Shown piece after piece: positions 17,197-25,906 of a stretch of DNA of 64,000 nt. Origin of the DNA: Alphaproteobacteria bacterium (GTDB taxonomy: Bacteria > Pseudomonadota > Alphaproteobacteria > Caulobacterales > Hyphomonadaceae). The number at the start of each line of letters is the position of its first letter. Position 1 is the first letter of the stretch. Both the position numbers and the translations under genes were made by a program. The notes below the pieces were generated by a model. That model had not been told where the DNA came from. It searched no databases and was given only the letters and a program-made list of their open reading frames with translations. The stretch covers positions 62,001 to 126,000 of the forward strand of contig JAHJYW010000045.1 of the NCBI GenBank assembly GCA_018827375.1, given 5' to 3'.

Positions 17197-17598
17197 TTGA
17201 AGTTCTACCAGATTACCTATTGGAAAATGCCGCCCATCTCGGTGATGACCTATTGGGTGCACAAGCCGCTCGACGGCGAAAGCCTGAATACGGCGACAGA
17301 GTTTGACCCGCCGCGGCCGGGCCCTGTGCCGGGCGAAGGGTGGCCGGTGCTGATGGTGGAAATCGACGGGGTGGAACTGGTGTTCACTTCGCTTGCCGAG
17401 CTGGACACCTATGTCGAGGTGATGGCGCGCAAACCTCTGCCTTCAACGCGGGAATTGTCGCGGGAAAAACCCATTGGCCCCAACACGCACTGGCTGAGCC
17501 GCATGCCGAAGAAGGCGAAATCGACCAAGCATCGCGACAAGGCGATCAAATACCTGCGCGAGGTGCGCGGGGAATTTGCAGCAGTGGCAGAGCGGTGA
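17197..17598 (+). CDS. Hypothetical protein, 133 residues
   Basis: Family not recognised. The reading frame starts with TTG at 17197, preceded by a purine-rich GGAGCGAGGGG stretch; no ATG gives a full-length product. The N-terminus MKFYQITYWKMPPISVMTYW is aromatic-rich but without a signal peptide. There is a Pro-rich turn (DPPRPGPVPGEGWP), a short beta-looking core (VLMVEIDGVELVFTSLAELD) and a basic, Lys-rich C-terminus (MPKKAKSTKHRDKAIKYL). It ends 16 bases before the convergent isochorismatase-fold gene. Codon use matches the GC-rich chromosome rather than the AT-rich patch to its left. Confidence 0.55.
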   Translation: MKFYQITYWKMPPISVMTYWVHKPLDGESLNTATEFDPPRPGPVPGEGWPVLMVEIDGVELVFTSLAELDTYVEVMARKPLPSTRELSREKPIGPNTHWLSRMPKKAKSTKHRDKAIKYLREVRGEFAAVAER

Positions 17599-17614
17599 AT
17601 TTGTAACGCGCGGA

Positions 17615-18244
17615 TCAGGCCGAGCGGACCAGGTTCGCCATCGTGTACTGGACGGCCCATGCGACGCCGCCGCCATGGTCGAGCGCGATGGGGTAGGTTT
17701 TCTGATAGACCGGGTCCTGATTGTCGGGGCACCATTCGGCGAGCACGCCGAACCAGCTCATCGGGCGGGCACCCGCCTGGATCATGCGCTGGCAGGCGCG
17801 CTCGTGCGCTTCGGGCGACAGGCCGCCGGACGCATCAGCGACGAAGTAGACATCATACCCGGCCTTCATGGCGGAGAGCGCTGTCTGGGCGAGGCAGACT
17901 TCGGTCCAGAGGCCCGCCATGATGAGCTTGCGCCGCCCAGTAGCCTCAACAGCCGAGACGAAGCGCGGGTCTGCCCAGGCATTGGTGACGTGCCGGTCAA
18001 TGGGCTGAACATCAGGAAACACGCTGGAGACGCCCGTAAAGAGCGGATCGCGCAAGGGGCCGCCCTCGGCATTGATCGTGGTGAGGATGGTGGGGACCGA
18101 CAGGGCCGCAGCGGTTTTCGCGAGGCCCGTGACATTGTTGGTGAGCGTCTGGGGCGCAATCGACTGGATCGGGAACGCGACCCAGGGCTGGTGGTCGATC
18201 AGGCAGAGGACGGAATTCTCGATGGTGAGTTCGTTGATGTTCAT
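17615..18244 (-). CDS. Isochorismatase-fold hydrolase, YcaC-like
   Basis: 209 residues, matching YcaC-type hydrolases. The cysteine-hydrolase site residues are seen as D17 in LCLIDHQPW and C117 in GLWTEVCLAQTALSA, with the NAWADPRF motif between. Members act on small amides or have unknown substrates; YcaC itself is uncharacterised catalytically. Start ATG 18244 has GAGGGAGAAG upstream. The gene is divergent from an HxlR-type repressor with a palindrome between the -35 and -10 of its own promoter, so it is the probable target of that regulator. Confidence 0.85.
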   Translation of the reverse strand: MNINELTIENSVLCLIDHQPWVAFPIQSIAPQTLTNNVTGLAKTAAALSVPTILTTINAEGGPLRDPLFTGVSSVFPDVQPIDRHVTNAWADPRFVSAVEATGRRKLIMAGLWTEVCLAQTALSAMKAGYDVYFVADASGGLSPEAHERACQRMIQAGARPMSWFGVLAEWCPDNQDPVYQKTYPIALDHGGGVAWAVQYTMANLVRSA

Positions 18245-18269
18245 GCGCTTCTCCCTCGCTGTTAAAGGG

Positions 18270-18297
18270 AATTTATTACTTACTTTTCGTAAGTCAA
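18270..18297 (-). promoter_or_regulatory. Promoter with HxlR-type operator for the YcaC-like gene
   Basis: On the minus strand TTGACT (18297-18292) and TAAATT (18275-18270), 16 bases apart, form a promoter directed at the hydrolase gene. A perfect inverted repeat ACTTAC (18278-18283) / GTAAGT (18289-18294) with a 5-base centre lies in the spacer and touches the -35. GTAC-like dyads of this size in divergent promoters are typical binding sites for HxlR-family repressors, and the hxlR-type gene is directly opposite. Confidence 0.6.
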
Positions 18298-18367
18298 TAG
18301 GGCTCAGGTTTGATGCCCTTCCTATTCGTGGGCGCCGGCTTTAGTCTGGTGTCGAGAAGGATTCGCG

Positions 18368-18697
18368 ATGGCACAGAATAGTATCGGGCATGGGCCGTTC
18401 AGCCCTGAATTCCATGCCGCCTCCGAACTCGTGGGCCGCAAATGGACGGGCGCGATCATCTACGCGATCTTCAACGGCAAAACGCGGTTTGCGGAAATTG
18501 CTGCGGTGATCCCCGGCCTCAGCGACCGGCTCCTGGACGAGCGGCTGAAGGAACTTGTGCGCCACGGCATTCTTGAAAAGCGCAGCAGTGAGGGCGAAGC
18601 CAAGCCCGGCTATCACCTGACCCGGAAGGGGCTGGCGCTGCGCGGCGTGCTGATCGCGCTTTATGCCTGGGCCATCAACTGGCCCGAGACGGAGTAG
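18368..18697 (+). CDS. HxlR-family transcriptional regulator
   Basis: 109 residues, usual size for this winged-helix family. The signature runs from LVGRKWTGAIIYAIFNGKTRF through FAEIAAVIPGLSDRLLDERL (recognition helix) to YHLTRKGLAL and a C-terminal dimerisation helix (ALYAWAINWPE). No ligand-sensing Cys is evident, unlike redox-sensing HypR or QorR. It is divergent from the YcaC-like hydrolase and presumably represses it and perhaps itself through the dyad at 18278-18294. It is convergent with the following lipoprotein gene. Confidence 0.88.
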   Translation: MAQNSIGHGPFSPEFHAASELVGRKWTGAIIYAIFNGKTRFAEIAAVIPGLSDRLLDERLKELVRHGILEKRSSEGEAKPGYHLTRKGLALRGVLIALYAWAINWPETE

Positions 18698-18709
18698 GCC
18701 GGGAGCCGC

Positions 18710-20497
18710 TTACTGCAGGCTCTCGACAATCTTGAGGGCGGCTTGCCAGCGGGCCGGGTCGCCGACGCCAGAGAGCGCGCGGGACTGGAGCTCGGTGAGC
18801 GCCTTGTCCGGGCCGAGGCGGCGAACGGCGGTCACGGCGGTGGCGAAGTCTTCGGCGTCGCAATAATCCGCCCGCGGTGTGCCGAAGATCCAGGCTGTAC
18901 CGGTCTTGCCTTCACGCTTGCCGAGGATGCAGCGCTGTTCCGGCTCGAGGCTGAGCCATGTGATGGCCTGGAAATCCGGGAAGGCGGCGCCGAAAATATC
19001 CGAATGGCCAAGCGCGAGGCCGCCGCCCGTGCCCTGAGTCGTATCGACGGTATTCAGGCCGGGCAAAAGGACAGGCTCGACCGAGTCCCCGGCGCGGCGG
19101 CCGGACTTGTTGAAACGCATGGAGGCCTGCAGGGCGCGATCCTTCGCGCTGGCATAGAGCGTCATGTCCTTGGCGAGGCCATGCACACGGTCCATCATCT
19201 CGATGAAGTCTTCGGCATCGACATCCGGCGAGGCGAAGACGACCTGATCGAAGGGCGCGGGCACGGCGCGCTCATCGTCGGCCATTTCCTGCAGGGCGCG
19301 GACGAGGAATTCATTGCCCATGGAATGGGCGACGATGTTGACGCGTGTCGCGCCCGTCTGCTCGGTGAGGACGTGGAGGAAGTGTTCAAGGTCGTCGATT
19401 GTGGCCTGCGTGATCTGCGCGCGGTCTGCCTTGTAGCCGAAGACACTGCCGGCGGACGGCCACGAATAGAGCACCGGGGCGCCATCGATTTCCAAGTCAA
19501 CGGCGAGCTGGGCTGTGCGCTCTACCGCCGTCGGAAAATCATTATTGTAGCCGTGGATGAAGATGAAGATCTCGCGGCGCTGCGAGCGGGCCAGCGAGAT
19601 GCGCACATTGGCGAGGAATTCGGCCATTGTGGCGTCGACCTGCATATCGCCGAGAATGACGTGCTTTGCGGGGTCTGGCCGGCGGTCGAAACTGAAGATG
19701 CTGGGCTTGGGGATATCGCCCACGGCACGGTTGCGCGGCACGGAGACCATGACACTGCCCGTGGCGAGCGGCGCACGCTTGCCACCATAGTATTTGTAGG
19801 GATCAAAGACGGGCTTGCCGCCGACCATGGCGACACGCTTGATGGTGGGCGCGCGGTTCGTGCCGAAGAAGACGCGGACGAGATCAAAATCAGGCTCCGG
19901 ACCGAGGGCGCGACTGCGGCTCGAGGCGGCGGCGAAGGCGCGTTCGCGACCGCGCTCGACACTGTCAGCCAACGCGCTCTCGACAGTGAGCCCGGTAAGC
20001 TCGGCAATGCGGGCGGTATCGAGATCATTTTGGATCGCAAAGGCGAGAAGCGGCGCAAGGCGCGGGTGGTCTGCACCGAGATGGATGCGGACCTGACGGA
20101 TGGCGGCAGATAGTTCTTCAGCGGCACGCGGCTTGTCGCCCGCGGCGAGCGCGATCTCGGCCATCCGGGCGCGCAGGTCGATCTGATAGGCATAGTCTGG
20201 AGGGTTCGCGGCGCTCGCTTCGGTGAGCACCTGGCGATAGGCGACAAGAGCGGCTTCGGTCTGGCCTGCCTCGGCGAGAATGTCGCCGAGGTCGGTGCGC
20301 AGGTCACCGCTCACGGCGGGATCGGCGAGCAGGGCGCGCGCCTGTGTGACCTGTTCTGCCATGTCGCCGGCGGCCTGCGCATCACCAAGCAGCACGAGAC
20401 GGTCCGGTTCTGGTTTCGAGACGCAAGCGGCCATGAGGCCGAGCAGGCCAATACAGACAATTTTCGTAATGGGCGTGCGGATTATGGTGTGCAGCAT
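18710..20497 (-). CDS. DUF900 alpha/beta-hydrolase lipoprotein with N-terminal helical repeats
   Basis: 595 residues. A lipoprotein signal ends in LLGLMAAC. Residues about 30-190 form helical, TPR-like repeats (LLADPAVSGDLRTDLGDILAEAG, given in part: DLGDILAEAGQTEAALVAY). The C-terminal half is a DUF900 hydrolase: VFFGTNRAP, IFIFIHGYNNDFPTAVERTA, VLYSWPSAG and the nucleophile elbow VAHSMGNEF with the catalytic Ser; DVDAEDF and later Asp/His residues complete the triad. The substrate is unknown; location is probably the periplasmic side of a membrane. The fusion of helical repeats with DUF900 suggests the hydrolase is recruited to partners. Confidence 0.8.
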   Translation of the reverse strand: MLHTIIRTPITKIVCIGLLGLMAACVSKPEPDRLVLLGDAQAAGDMAEQVTQARALLADPAVSGDLRTDLGDILAEAGQTEAALVAYRQVLTEASAANPPDYAYQIDLRARMAEIALAAGDKPRAAEELSAAIRQVRIHLGADHPRLAPLLAFAIQNDLDTARIAELTGLTVESALADSVERGRERAFAAASSRSRALGPEPDFDLVRVFFGTNRAPTIKRVAMVGGKPVFDPYKYYGGKRAPLATGSVMVSVPRNRAVGDIPKPSIFSFDRRPDPAKHVILGDMQVDATMAEFLANVRISLARSQRREIFIFIHGYNNDFPTAVERTAQLAVDLEIDGAPVLYSWPSAGSVFGYKADRAQITQATIDDLEHFLHVLTEQTGATRVNIVAHSMGNEFLVRALQEMADDERAVPAPFDQVVFASPDVDAEDFIEMMDRVHGLAKDMTLYASAKDRALQASMRFNKSGRRAGDSVEPVLLPGLNTVDTTQGTGGGLALGHSDIFGAAFPDFQAITWLSLEPEQRCILGKREGKTGTAWIFGTPRADYCDAEDFATAVTAVRRLGPDKALTELQSRALSGVGDPARWQAALKIVESLQ

Positions 20498-20564
20498 CGG
20501 TTCGTCCCCTGACTTGCCCCATCACACCCTAGCATGAAGGCAAAAATATGGGACAGGCTTTTGC

Positions 20565-22559
20565 CTAGCGTTTCGGGCCTTTCACGGCCTGAAGCGATGT
20601 GGTTTTCACCGCGCGACCAAGATCCACCTTGCGCCCGCCATAGCTGGGCGCGCCGCTGGCGGATCCAGACACTGCGCCGCGCACGGTCCGCTCTGTCAGA
20701 GGCGGAATGGCCATGGCCTGCGGATTGGGGCCGTTTTCGTCGAACAGGCTGGCGAGCTGTTCGGTCATCGCGCCGCCGAGCTGTTCGGCGTCAACAATGG
20801 TGACGGCGCGCTTGTAGTAGCGCGTTACGTCATGGCCGATGCCGATGGCGATCAATTCGATCGGGCTGCGATTCTCAATCTCGTCGATGACCTGCCGCAG
20901 GTGGCGCTCCAGATAGTTGCCGATGTTCACGTTGAGCGTGGAATCGTCGACCGGCGCGCCGTCGGAAATGACCATCAGGATCTTGCGCTGCTCGGTGCGG
21001 GCCAGCAGGCGATCATGCGCCCAAAGCAGGGCCTCGCCGTCGATGTTTTCCTTCAGCAGCCCTTCGCGCATCATCAGGCCAAGGTTCTTCCGGGCCCGGC
21101 GCCATGGGGCATCGGCCTGCTTGTAGACGATGTGGCGAACGTCGTTGAGACGGCCCGGCCCGTTCGGCTTACCGGCGCGCACCCAATCCTCGCGTGAGAG
21201 ACCGCCCTTCCAGGCCTTGGTCGTGAAGCCCAGGATCTCGGTCTTCACGCCGCAGCGTTCCAGCGTGCGGGCCAGAATGTCAGCGCACAGGGCCGCGACC
21301 ATGATTGGGCGCCCGCGCATGGAGCCGGAATTGTCGAGCAGGAGCGTGACGACCGTGTCGCGGAAATTGCTGTCGTCTTCCTGCTTGAAGCTGAGCGGCG
21401 CAGTCGGATCGGTGATGACGCGCGTGAGGCGGGCCGTATCAAGCACGCCTTCTTCGAGGTCAAAGCTCCACGAGCGGTTCTGCTGCGCCATCAGACGGCG
21501 CTGCAGTTTGTTGGCCAGTTTGGACACGGCGCCTTGCAGGCCCTGAAGCTGGTGATCGAGATAGGCGCGCAGGCGGGTAAGCTCTTCCGGGTCGCAAAGG
21601 TCCGGCGCCTGCGCCACTTCATCATGGGCGCGCGTGAAGACCTGATAGTTGAAGCGGTCGCGCTCGTCGCCGTCACGGAAGTTCGGCCGCAGCGGCTTGG
21701 AACCGTCATCGCTGTCGTCCGGTTCTTCATCGGCTTCCATGTCGGCGTCCTGGTCGACGCTGACATTGGTTTCCTCGCCGTCCATATCCTCGGTCTCGCC
21801 GGCTTCCAGTTCCTCGGCCGAGGCGCCCATGGGCTCTTCGGACTCCATGTCCTGTTCGCCCTGCTGAGACTGCTGGTCGTCTTCGCTTTCCTCTTGCTGC
21901 TGCTCGTCCTCCGACTCTGACTCATCGCCGGACTGCTCGCCGGCGGTCAGGTCGCGGATCATCTCGCGGATGGTGCGCGCAAAGCCGGACTGGTCGTGCA
22001 GCTGGCCGATCAGCTTGTCGAGTGCGCCGCCAGTATCGGCCTCAACGCGGTCACGCCAGACGTCGGCTACCCGTTTGGCGCCTTCCGGCAGAGGGCGGCC
22101 TGTCAGCTTCTCGCGCAGCAGGAATTCAAGCGCCGGGGCCAGGATCGCCTCGGGCTCTTCCGCGCCCATGGCAAACTCGCCAGACTTGCTGCGATGTTCA
22201 AGCACGGCATCAAGATTGTTTGCCGTGCCCCGCATGGCATTGGCGCCGAGACTTTCGATACGGGCATGTTCTGCAGCGTCATAAACGCGGCGGGGCAGGT
22301 CGCCCTGCGGCCGGTGCTGGAGATGCGCGGTTTCATTATGGTGGGCGCGGCGCAAGGCGATGGCATCCGCCTCGCCGCGTATGCGCGCGGCAACCGGCGC
22401 AGGCACTTCAACTGGCAGCGGGCGTAAAACGATCCGCGCCGCATCAGATCCACCATCATTGCCGAAGCCGACCTCGACATCGCGGTCTGCGCTCATCGCC
22501 TTGGTCGTGGCTGCGAGGGCCTGTTTGAAGAGTTCCTGCGGGCTTGTTTCCTTGGCCAT
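20565..22559 (-). CDS. cobT: CobT-type cobaltochelatase subunit with VWA domain
   Basis: 664 residues from ATG 22559 (a GTG three bases earlier is also possible). The protein has a helical N-terminal region, a very acidic low-complexity middle (Glu/Asp/Gln/Ser-rich, about residues 200-285) and a C-terminal von Willebrand A domain with the metal-ion site [13 protein letters not shown]. CobT works with the AAA+ subunit CobS and the large CobN in ATP-dependent cobalt insertion into hydrogenobyrinic acid diamide. CobN and other cobalamin genes are not in this window; orphan CobST pairs are common in alphaproteobacteria and may serve another chelation or remodelling task. The ATG overlaps the TGA of the hydrolase gene in TGATG. 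Confidence 0.9.
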   Translation of the reverse strand: MAKETSPQELFKQALAATTKAMSADRDVEVGFGNDGGSDAARIVLRPLPVEVPAPVAARIRGEADAIALRRAHHNETAHLQHRPQGDLPRRVYDAAEHARIESLGANAMRGTANNLDAVLEHRSKSGEFAMGAEEPEAILAPALEFLLREKLTGRPLPEGAKRVADVWRDRVEADTGGALDKLIGQLHDQSGFARTIREMIRDLTAGEQSGDESESEDEQQQEESEDDQQSQQGEQDMESEEPMGASAEELEAGETEDMDGEETNVSVDQDADMEADEEPDDSDDGSKPLRPNFRDGDERDRFNYQVFTRAHDEVAQAPDLCDPEELTRLRAYLDHQLQGLQGAVSKLANKLQRRLMAQQNRSWSFDLEEGVLDTARLTRVITDPTAPLSFKQEDDSNFRDTVVTLLLDNSGSMRGRPIMVAALCADILARTLERCGVKTEILGFTTKAWKGGLSREDWVRAGKPNGPGRLNDVRHIVYKQADAPWRRARKNLGLMMREGLLKENIDGEALLWAHDRLLARTEQRKILMVISDGAPVDDSTLNVNIGNYLERHLRQVIDEIENRSPIELIAIGIGHDVTRYYKRAVTIVDAEQLGGAMTEQLASLFDENGPNPQAMAIPPLTERTVRGAVSGSASGAPSYGGRKVDLGRAVKTTSLQAVKGPKR

Positions 22560-23227
22560 CACTGCACCGCGTCTGAGAACAGGTCCAGCGTGCGTTTGAA
22601 AGCGAGGGCATCACTGGACGCATCATGGTCGTCAGACCCCTGGCGGGCAAAGCCGTGGCCGGCGTCATAGATGTGGACCTGCACATCCTTGCGGGCGGCC
22701 GTGAAGGCCTCAACGCCGTCCATGGGGATATGCGGGTCGTTCCGGCCGAAATGCGCCGCCACCGGACATCTCGGTTCAGCCGTCTGGAAGGAAGGCAACA
22801 GGCTGCCATAATAGGCAGAGGCCGCAACAATGCCCCTCAGCCGGCAGGCAGCCAGGTAGGCAATCGAGCCACCATAGCAAAAGCCGGTGATGAAGACCGG
22901 GCGTTCTAGGGCCTCAACACAGGCAGTGATATCCGCCATGGCCGCGTCCAAACCGTTTGCGCGGGCATAGCCAGCGCCTTCAGTCATCGCTTCGATGGAA
23001 TGATCTTCTCGGGCAAAGCCGGGCTTCTGGCGATCGAACATGGACGGCAGGAGCACTTCATAGCCTTCAGCGGCAAAGCGCTCACCCGCCCGGATCATGT
23101 CCGAATTGATGCCGAAAATTTCCTGTACGACAATCAGCCCACCCTTGCGCACGCCTTTCGCTTCGATGCGCACGGCACCGAATGTAAAGCCGTCTTGGCT
23201 TTTAAGGGTCAGGCTGGTCGTCGTCAT
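22559..23227 (-). CDS. Dienelactone hydrolase family protein
   Basis: 222 residues, standard for the family. The Cys-His-Asp triad is visible as C117 in ITGFCYGGS, Asp in [11 protein letters not shown] and His in [10 protein letters not shown]36 in VVQEIFGIN is the conserved activating Glu. Family members hydrolyse dienelactone or related enol-lactones and esters, but no aromatic degradation genes surround it, so the natural substrate is open. It lies between cobS and cobT on the same strand, 14 bases after cobS and overlapping cobT by one base, so all three should be made from one transcript. Confidence 0.88.
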   Translation of the reverse strand: MTTTSLTLKSQDGFTFGAVRIEAKGVRKGGLIVVQEIFGINSDMIRAGERFAAEGYEVLLPSMFDRQKPGFAREDHSIEAMTEGAGYARANGLDAAMADITACVEALERPVFITGFCYGGSIAYLAACRLRGIVAASAYYGSLLPSFQTAEPRCPVAAHFGRNDPHIPMDGVEAFTAARKDVQVHIYDAGHGFARQGSDDHDASSDALAFKRTLDLFSDAVQ

Positions 23228-23241
23228 TCAGGTGTCTCCGC

Positions 23242-24225
23242 TCAGGCGACCTTCACCATCAGCGCGCTCTCGGGCAGTTCCTCGGCAAAGCAGCGCTGGT
23301 ACATCTCGGCGACGAGGGGCCGCTCGAGTTCATCGCACTTGTTGAGGAAGGTCATGCGGAAGGCATGGCCGAGATTCTGGAAGATCGCGTAGTTTTCGGC
23401 CCATGTGATCACGGTCCGCGGGCTCATCACGGTGGAGAGGTCTCCAGCCATGAAGGCATTCCGCGTGAGATCAGCGAGCGTGACCATCTTGGACAGCGTG
23501 TCATCGTCCACACCGGTCGCCTTGGTCTTCACGATTTCGACTTCGGCATCGTGCTCGAGATAGTTCAGCGTCGTGACAATGCTCCAGCGGTCCATCTGGC
23601 CCTGGTTCAGTTGCTGCGTACCGTGATAGAGGCCCGTCGTGTCGCCGAGACCAACCGTGTTCGTAGTGGCAAACAGGCGGAAAAACGGGTTCGGCGCAAT
23701 AACGCGGTTCTGGTCGAGCAGCGTGAGCTTGCCGCTCGCTTCCAGCACACGCTGGATAACGAACATGACGTCCGGCCTGCCCGCATCATATTCGTCGAAA
23801 CAGATGGCGACAGGGCGTTGCAGCGCCCAAGGCAGGATGCCTTCACGGAATTCCGTGATCTGCTTGCCCTCCTTGAGGACGATGGCGTCCTTGCCGACCA
23901 TGTCGATCCGGCTGACATGGCTGTCGAGGTTGACCCGGATCATCGGCCAGTTAAGGCGCGCAGCGATCTGTTCAATGTGGGTCGACTTGCCTGTGCCGTG
24001 ATAGCCCTGGACCATGACGCGGCGATTGTGCTCGAAGCCGGCCAGAACAGCCATGGTTGTCTGAGGATCGAACCGGTAGGACGGATCGATCTCGGGCACG
24101 TATTCGGTGCGGGTCTTGAAGCCGTGGACGGTCATGGGCGTGTCGAGGCCGAAGACCTTCTTCACGTTGACTTTTTCAGTTGGCTTCAGGCCCTCAAGGG
24201 CATCGGTTTCGCTCATTACAGTCAT
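23242..24225 (-). CDS. cobS: CobS-type AAA+ cobaltochelatase subunit
   Basis: 327 residues. The AAA+ core shows Walker [15 protein letters not shown], Walker [14 protein letters not shown] and sensor-1 [11 protein letters not shown]; the N-terminal segment [21 protein letters not shown] is specific to CobS. CobS forms hexameric rings that bind CobT and power metal insertion by CobN. It begins the cobS/hydrolase/cobT unit. A second Met three codons in is an alternative start. The region upstream contains a short palindrome (CGAGATAGTCTCG, 24278-24290) whose role is unknown. Confidence 0.92.
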   Translation of the reverse strand: MTVMSETDALEGLKPTEKVNVKKVFGLDTPMTVHGFKTRTEYVPEIDPSYRFDPQTTMAVLAGFEHNRRVMVQGYHGTGKSTHIEQIAARLNWPMIRVNLDSHVSRIDMVGKDAIVLKEGKQITEFREGILPWALQRPVAICFDEYDAGRPDVMFVIQRVLEASGKLTLLDQNRVIAPNPFFRLFATTNTVGLGDTTGLYHGTQQLNQGQMDRWSIVTTLNYLEHDAEVEIVKTKATGVDDDTLSKMVTLADLTRNAFMAGDLSTVMSPRTVITWAENYAIFQNLGHAFRMTFLNKCDELERPLVAEMYQRCFAEELPESALMVKVA

Positions 24226-24397
24226 GAAATATCAGTCTCGTAGGGGAGGATGTGTCGTTTCAATATAGGTTCTAGCACGAGATAGTCTCGCGCCTAGTGC
24301 GACGTAGCGTAAGTAGAGCCGGCGCACACCCCCCGGGGTGATGACAAGACCCTGGCCCGCCTTTAGATTTCATGGGTGACGGTGGAGGAAAACACGC

Positions 24398-25906
24398 ATG
24401 CTTTCAAGATGTCGCGCACGGGTTGCGCCCCTTGTGCTTGGTTTGGCCCTGATGATGGCGCCGCTTTTCACCTTTGCGCCGGAGGCCGCCGCTCAGGCCC
24501 TCAACGTCGAGGACGAAGCCCGCTCGCTGGAAGCGGCCGGGGACGCAAAGGGCCTGTTCTATCTCGGCGTCATGTATGATGACGGCAAGCTGCGTCCGAA
24601 ATCGCGTGAAACCGCTGTGGCACTCTGGAAGCGCGCGGCTGCGATGGGACATGCCGAGGCGCAGTACAAATATGGCCTCGCCCTCGCCAGCGGGCTGGGC
24701 ACAGCGCAGGACCGTGCCGCCTCGCGCGTCATGCTGCAGGCCGCCGCGGATCAGACATTCGGTCCGGCCATGTTGCGACTAGGTCGCGAATATGAGGCGG
24801 GCACCTATGGCGCGCCGGATGTGGAAAAAGCCTACGTGCTTTATCTGGATGCTGCTGATGCCGGAACGACGGAGGCCTATGTCAACGCGGCCCTGCTGAA
24901 GGAAACCGGCAAAATCACCTCGGGCGATCAGGCGGAAGACAATATCGGCGCCAGCTACCTTTACATGGCAGGCGCTGAAGCGGGCTGCATCCCTTGCATG
25001 AAATCCCTCGCACGGATGTATGAAATGGCGCCGATTGGCGTTGAGCGGAACCTCGCCGAGGCGTTGGTCTGGTACACCAAGGCCTACAATCTCGGCTTCT
25101 CCAAAACCGACGCGGAATTCGAGAACATCAAGCGCGTCTCATCTGAAGCCTATTACGCTGCCGTCGACGAGCGGAATGCGGGCAATCACTGGGAGGCCTA
25201 TCACGCCTTCAAGACCCTGTGCGACTTCAAGGGGCCAGCCGCATGCTACATGCTGGGTCTCTATCAGGGCGCCGGAAACTCGCCCTATGGAAAGGATGAG
25301 CGGGCCGCGCTCGCGCCGCTCGCCTTTGCCTGTGACAATAGTGTACCGAAAGCCTGCGAGGACCACGCCAGATTGACCGGATTTATCGGTCCAAGTGCCG
25401 GCTATTCCAACGGCTATCGGGCGGAGCGCTACTTCAAATCCATGTGCGACTCCGACACGCCCGATTATAGCGCCTGCTTCAATGTCGCGTGGCTGAACTA
25501 TTATACCGATTTCGGGCTGAACAATTGGCAGACGATCCGCTCCTACGCCACCAAGGCCTGCTTCCAGGGCGGCGACAGCATGGGCTGCAGCCTGGCGATG
25601 AAGATGGCGCAGATGATGGGGCCCCCACCCGGTTCGCAGCCGACACAGTCAGGCGGGAACTGGGGCCGGAGCGTCGATAACGCGATAGGGGGCATTTTCG
25701 CGGCACTGGCTAGTGGCGCCGCGGATTATGCCAGTTCAGGTAGCGTCGGATCATCGCGCAGTTATTCTTCGTCCAGTTCGTCGTCCTCATCGGGCAACGT
25801 CTCCGCATGGCAGGACAATCGCGACTGGAACGACGCGCTCAGGGCCACGGCCAATATCGGCACGGCCTATTCCTCATCCTGCCGACCGGGCAACAAGTAC
25901 TGCTAG
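24398..25906 (+). CDS. Exported Sel1-repeat (TPR-like) protein
   Basis: 502 residues. A signal peptide of about 32 residues ends in EAAAQA. Then come Sel1-like repeats, for example GLFYLGVMYDDGKLRPKS, AAAMGHAEAQYKYGLALASG and ACYMLGLYQGAGNSPYGK, each an antiparallel helix pair. Several Cys residues (CIPCMKSL, CDFKGPAACYM) suggest disulfides in the periplasm. The C-terminus is Gly/Ser-rich with a long serine tract around 25760-25795. Sel1 proteins act as protein-protein scaffolds. GGTGGAGGAA upstream supports the ATG at 24398. The final TAG shares bases with the stop of the convergent amidohydrolase gene (CTAG at 25903-25906). Confidence 0.8.
   Translation: MLSRCRARVAPLVLGLALMMAPLFTFAPEAAAQALNVEDEARSLEAAGDAKGLFYLGVMYDDGKLRPKSRETAVALWKRAAAMGHAEAQYKYGLALASGLGTAQDRAASRVMLQAAADQTFGPAMLRLGREYEAGTYGAPDVEKAYVLYLDAADAGTTEAYVNAALLKETGKITSGDQAEDNIGASYLYMAGAEAGCIPCMKSLARMYEMAPIGVERNLAEALVWYTKAYNLGFSKTDAEFENIKRVSSEAYYAAVDERNAGNHWEAYHAFKTLCDFKGPAACYMLGLYQGAGNSPYGKDERAALAPLAFACDNSVPKACEDHARLTGFIGPSAGYSNGYRAERYFKSMCDSDTPDYSACFNVAWLNYYTDFGLNNWQTIRSYATKACFQGGDSMGCSLAMKMAQMMGPPPGSQPTQSGGNWGRSVDNAIGGIFAALASGAADYASSGSVGSSRSYSSSSSSSSSGNVSAWQDNRDWNDALRATANIGTAYSSSCRPGNKYC

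Noticed and set aside
18743-20113. 456-codon plus-strand frame opposite the DUF900 lipoprotein gene
   Set aside because: Shadow of a gene with a complete catalytic motif; composition not protein-like.
20565-24225. Complete cobalamin biosynthesis locus
   Set aside because: Only cobS and cobT are present; no cobN or other cob genes in the window.
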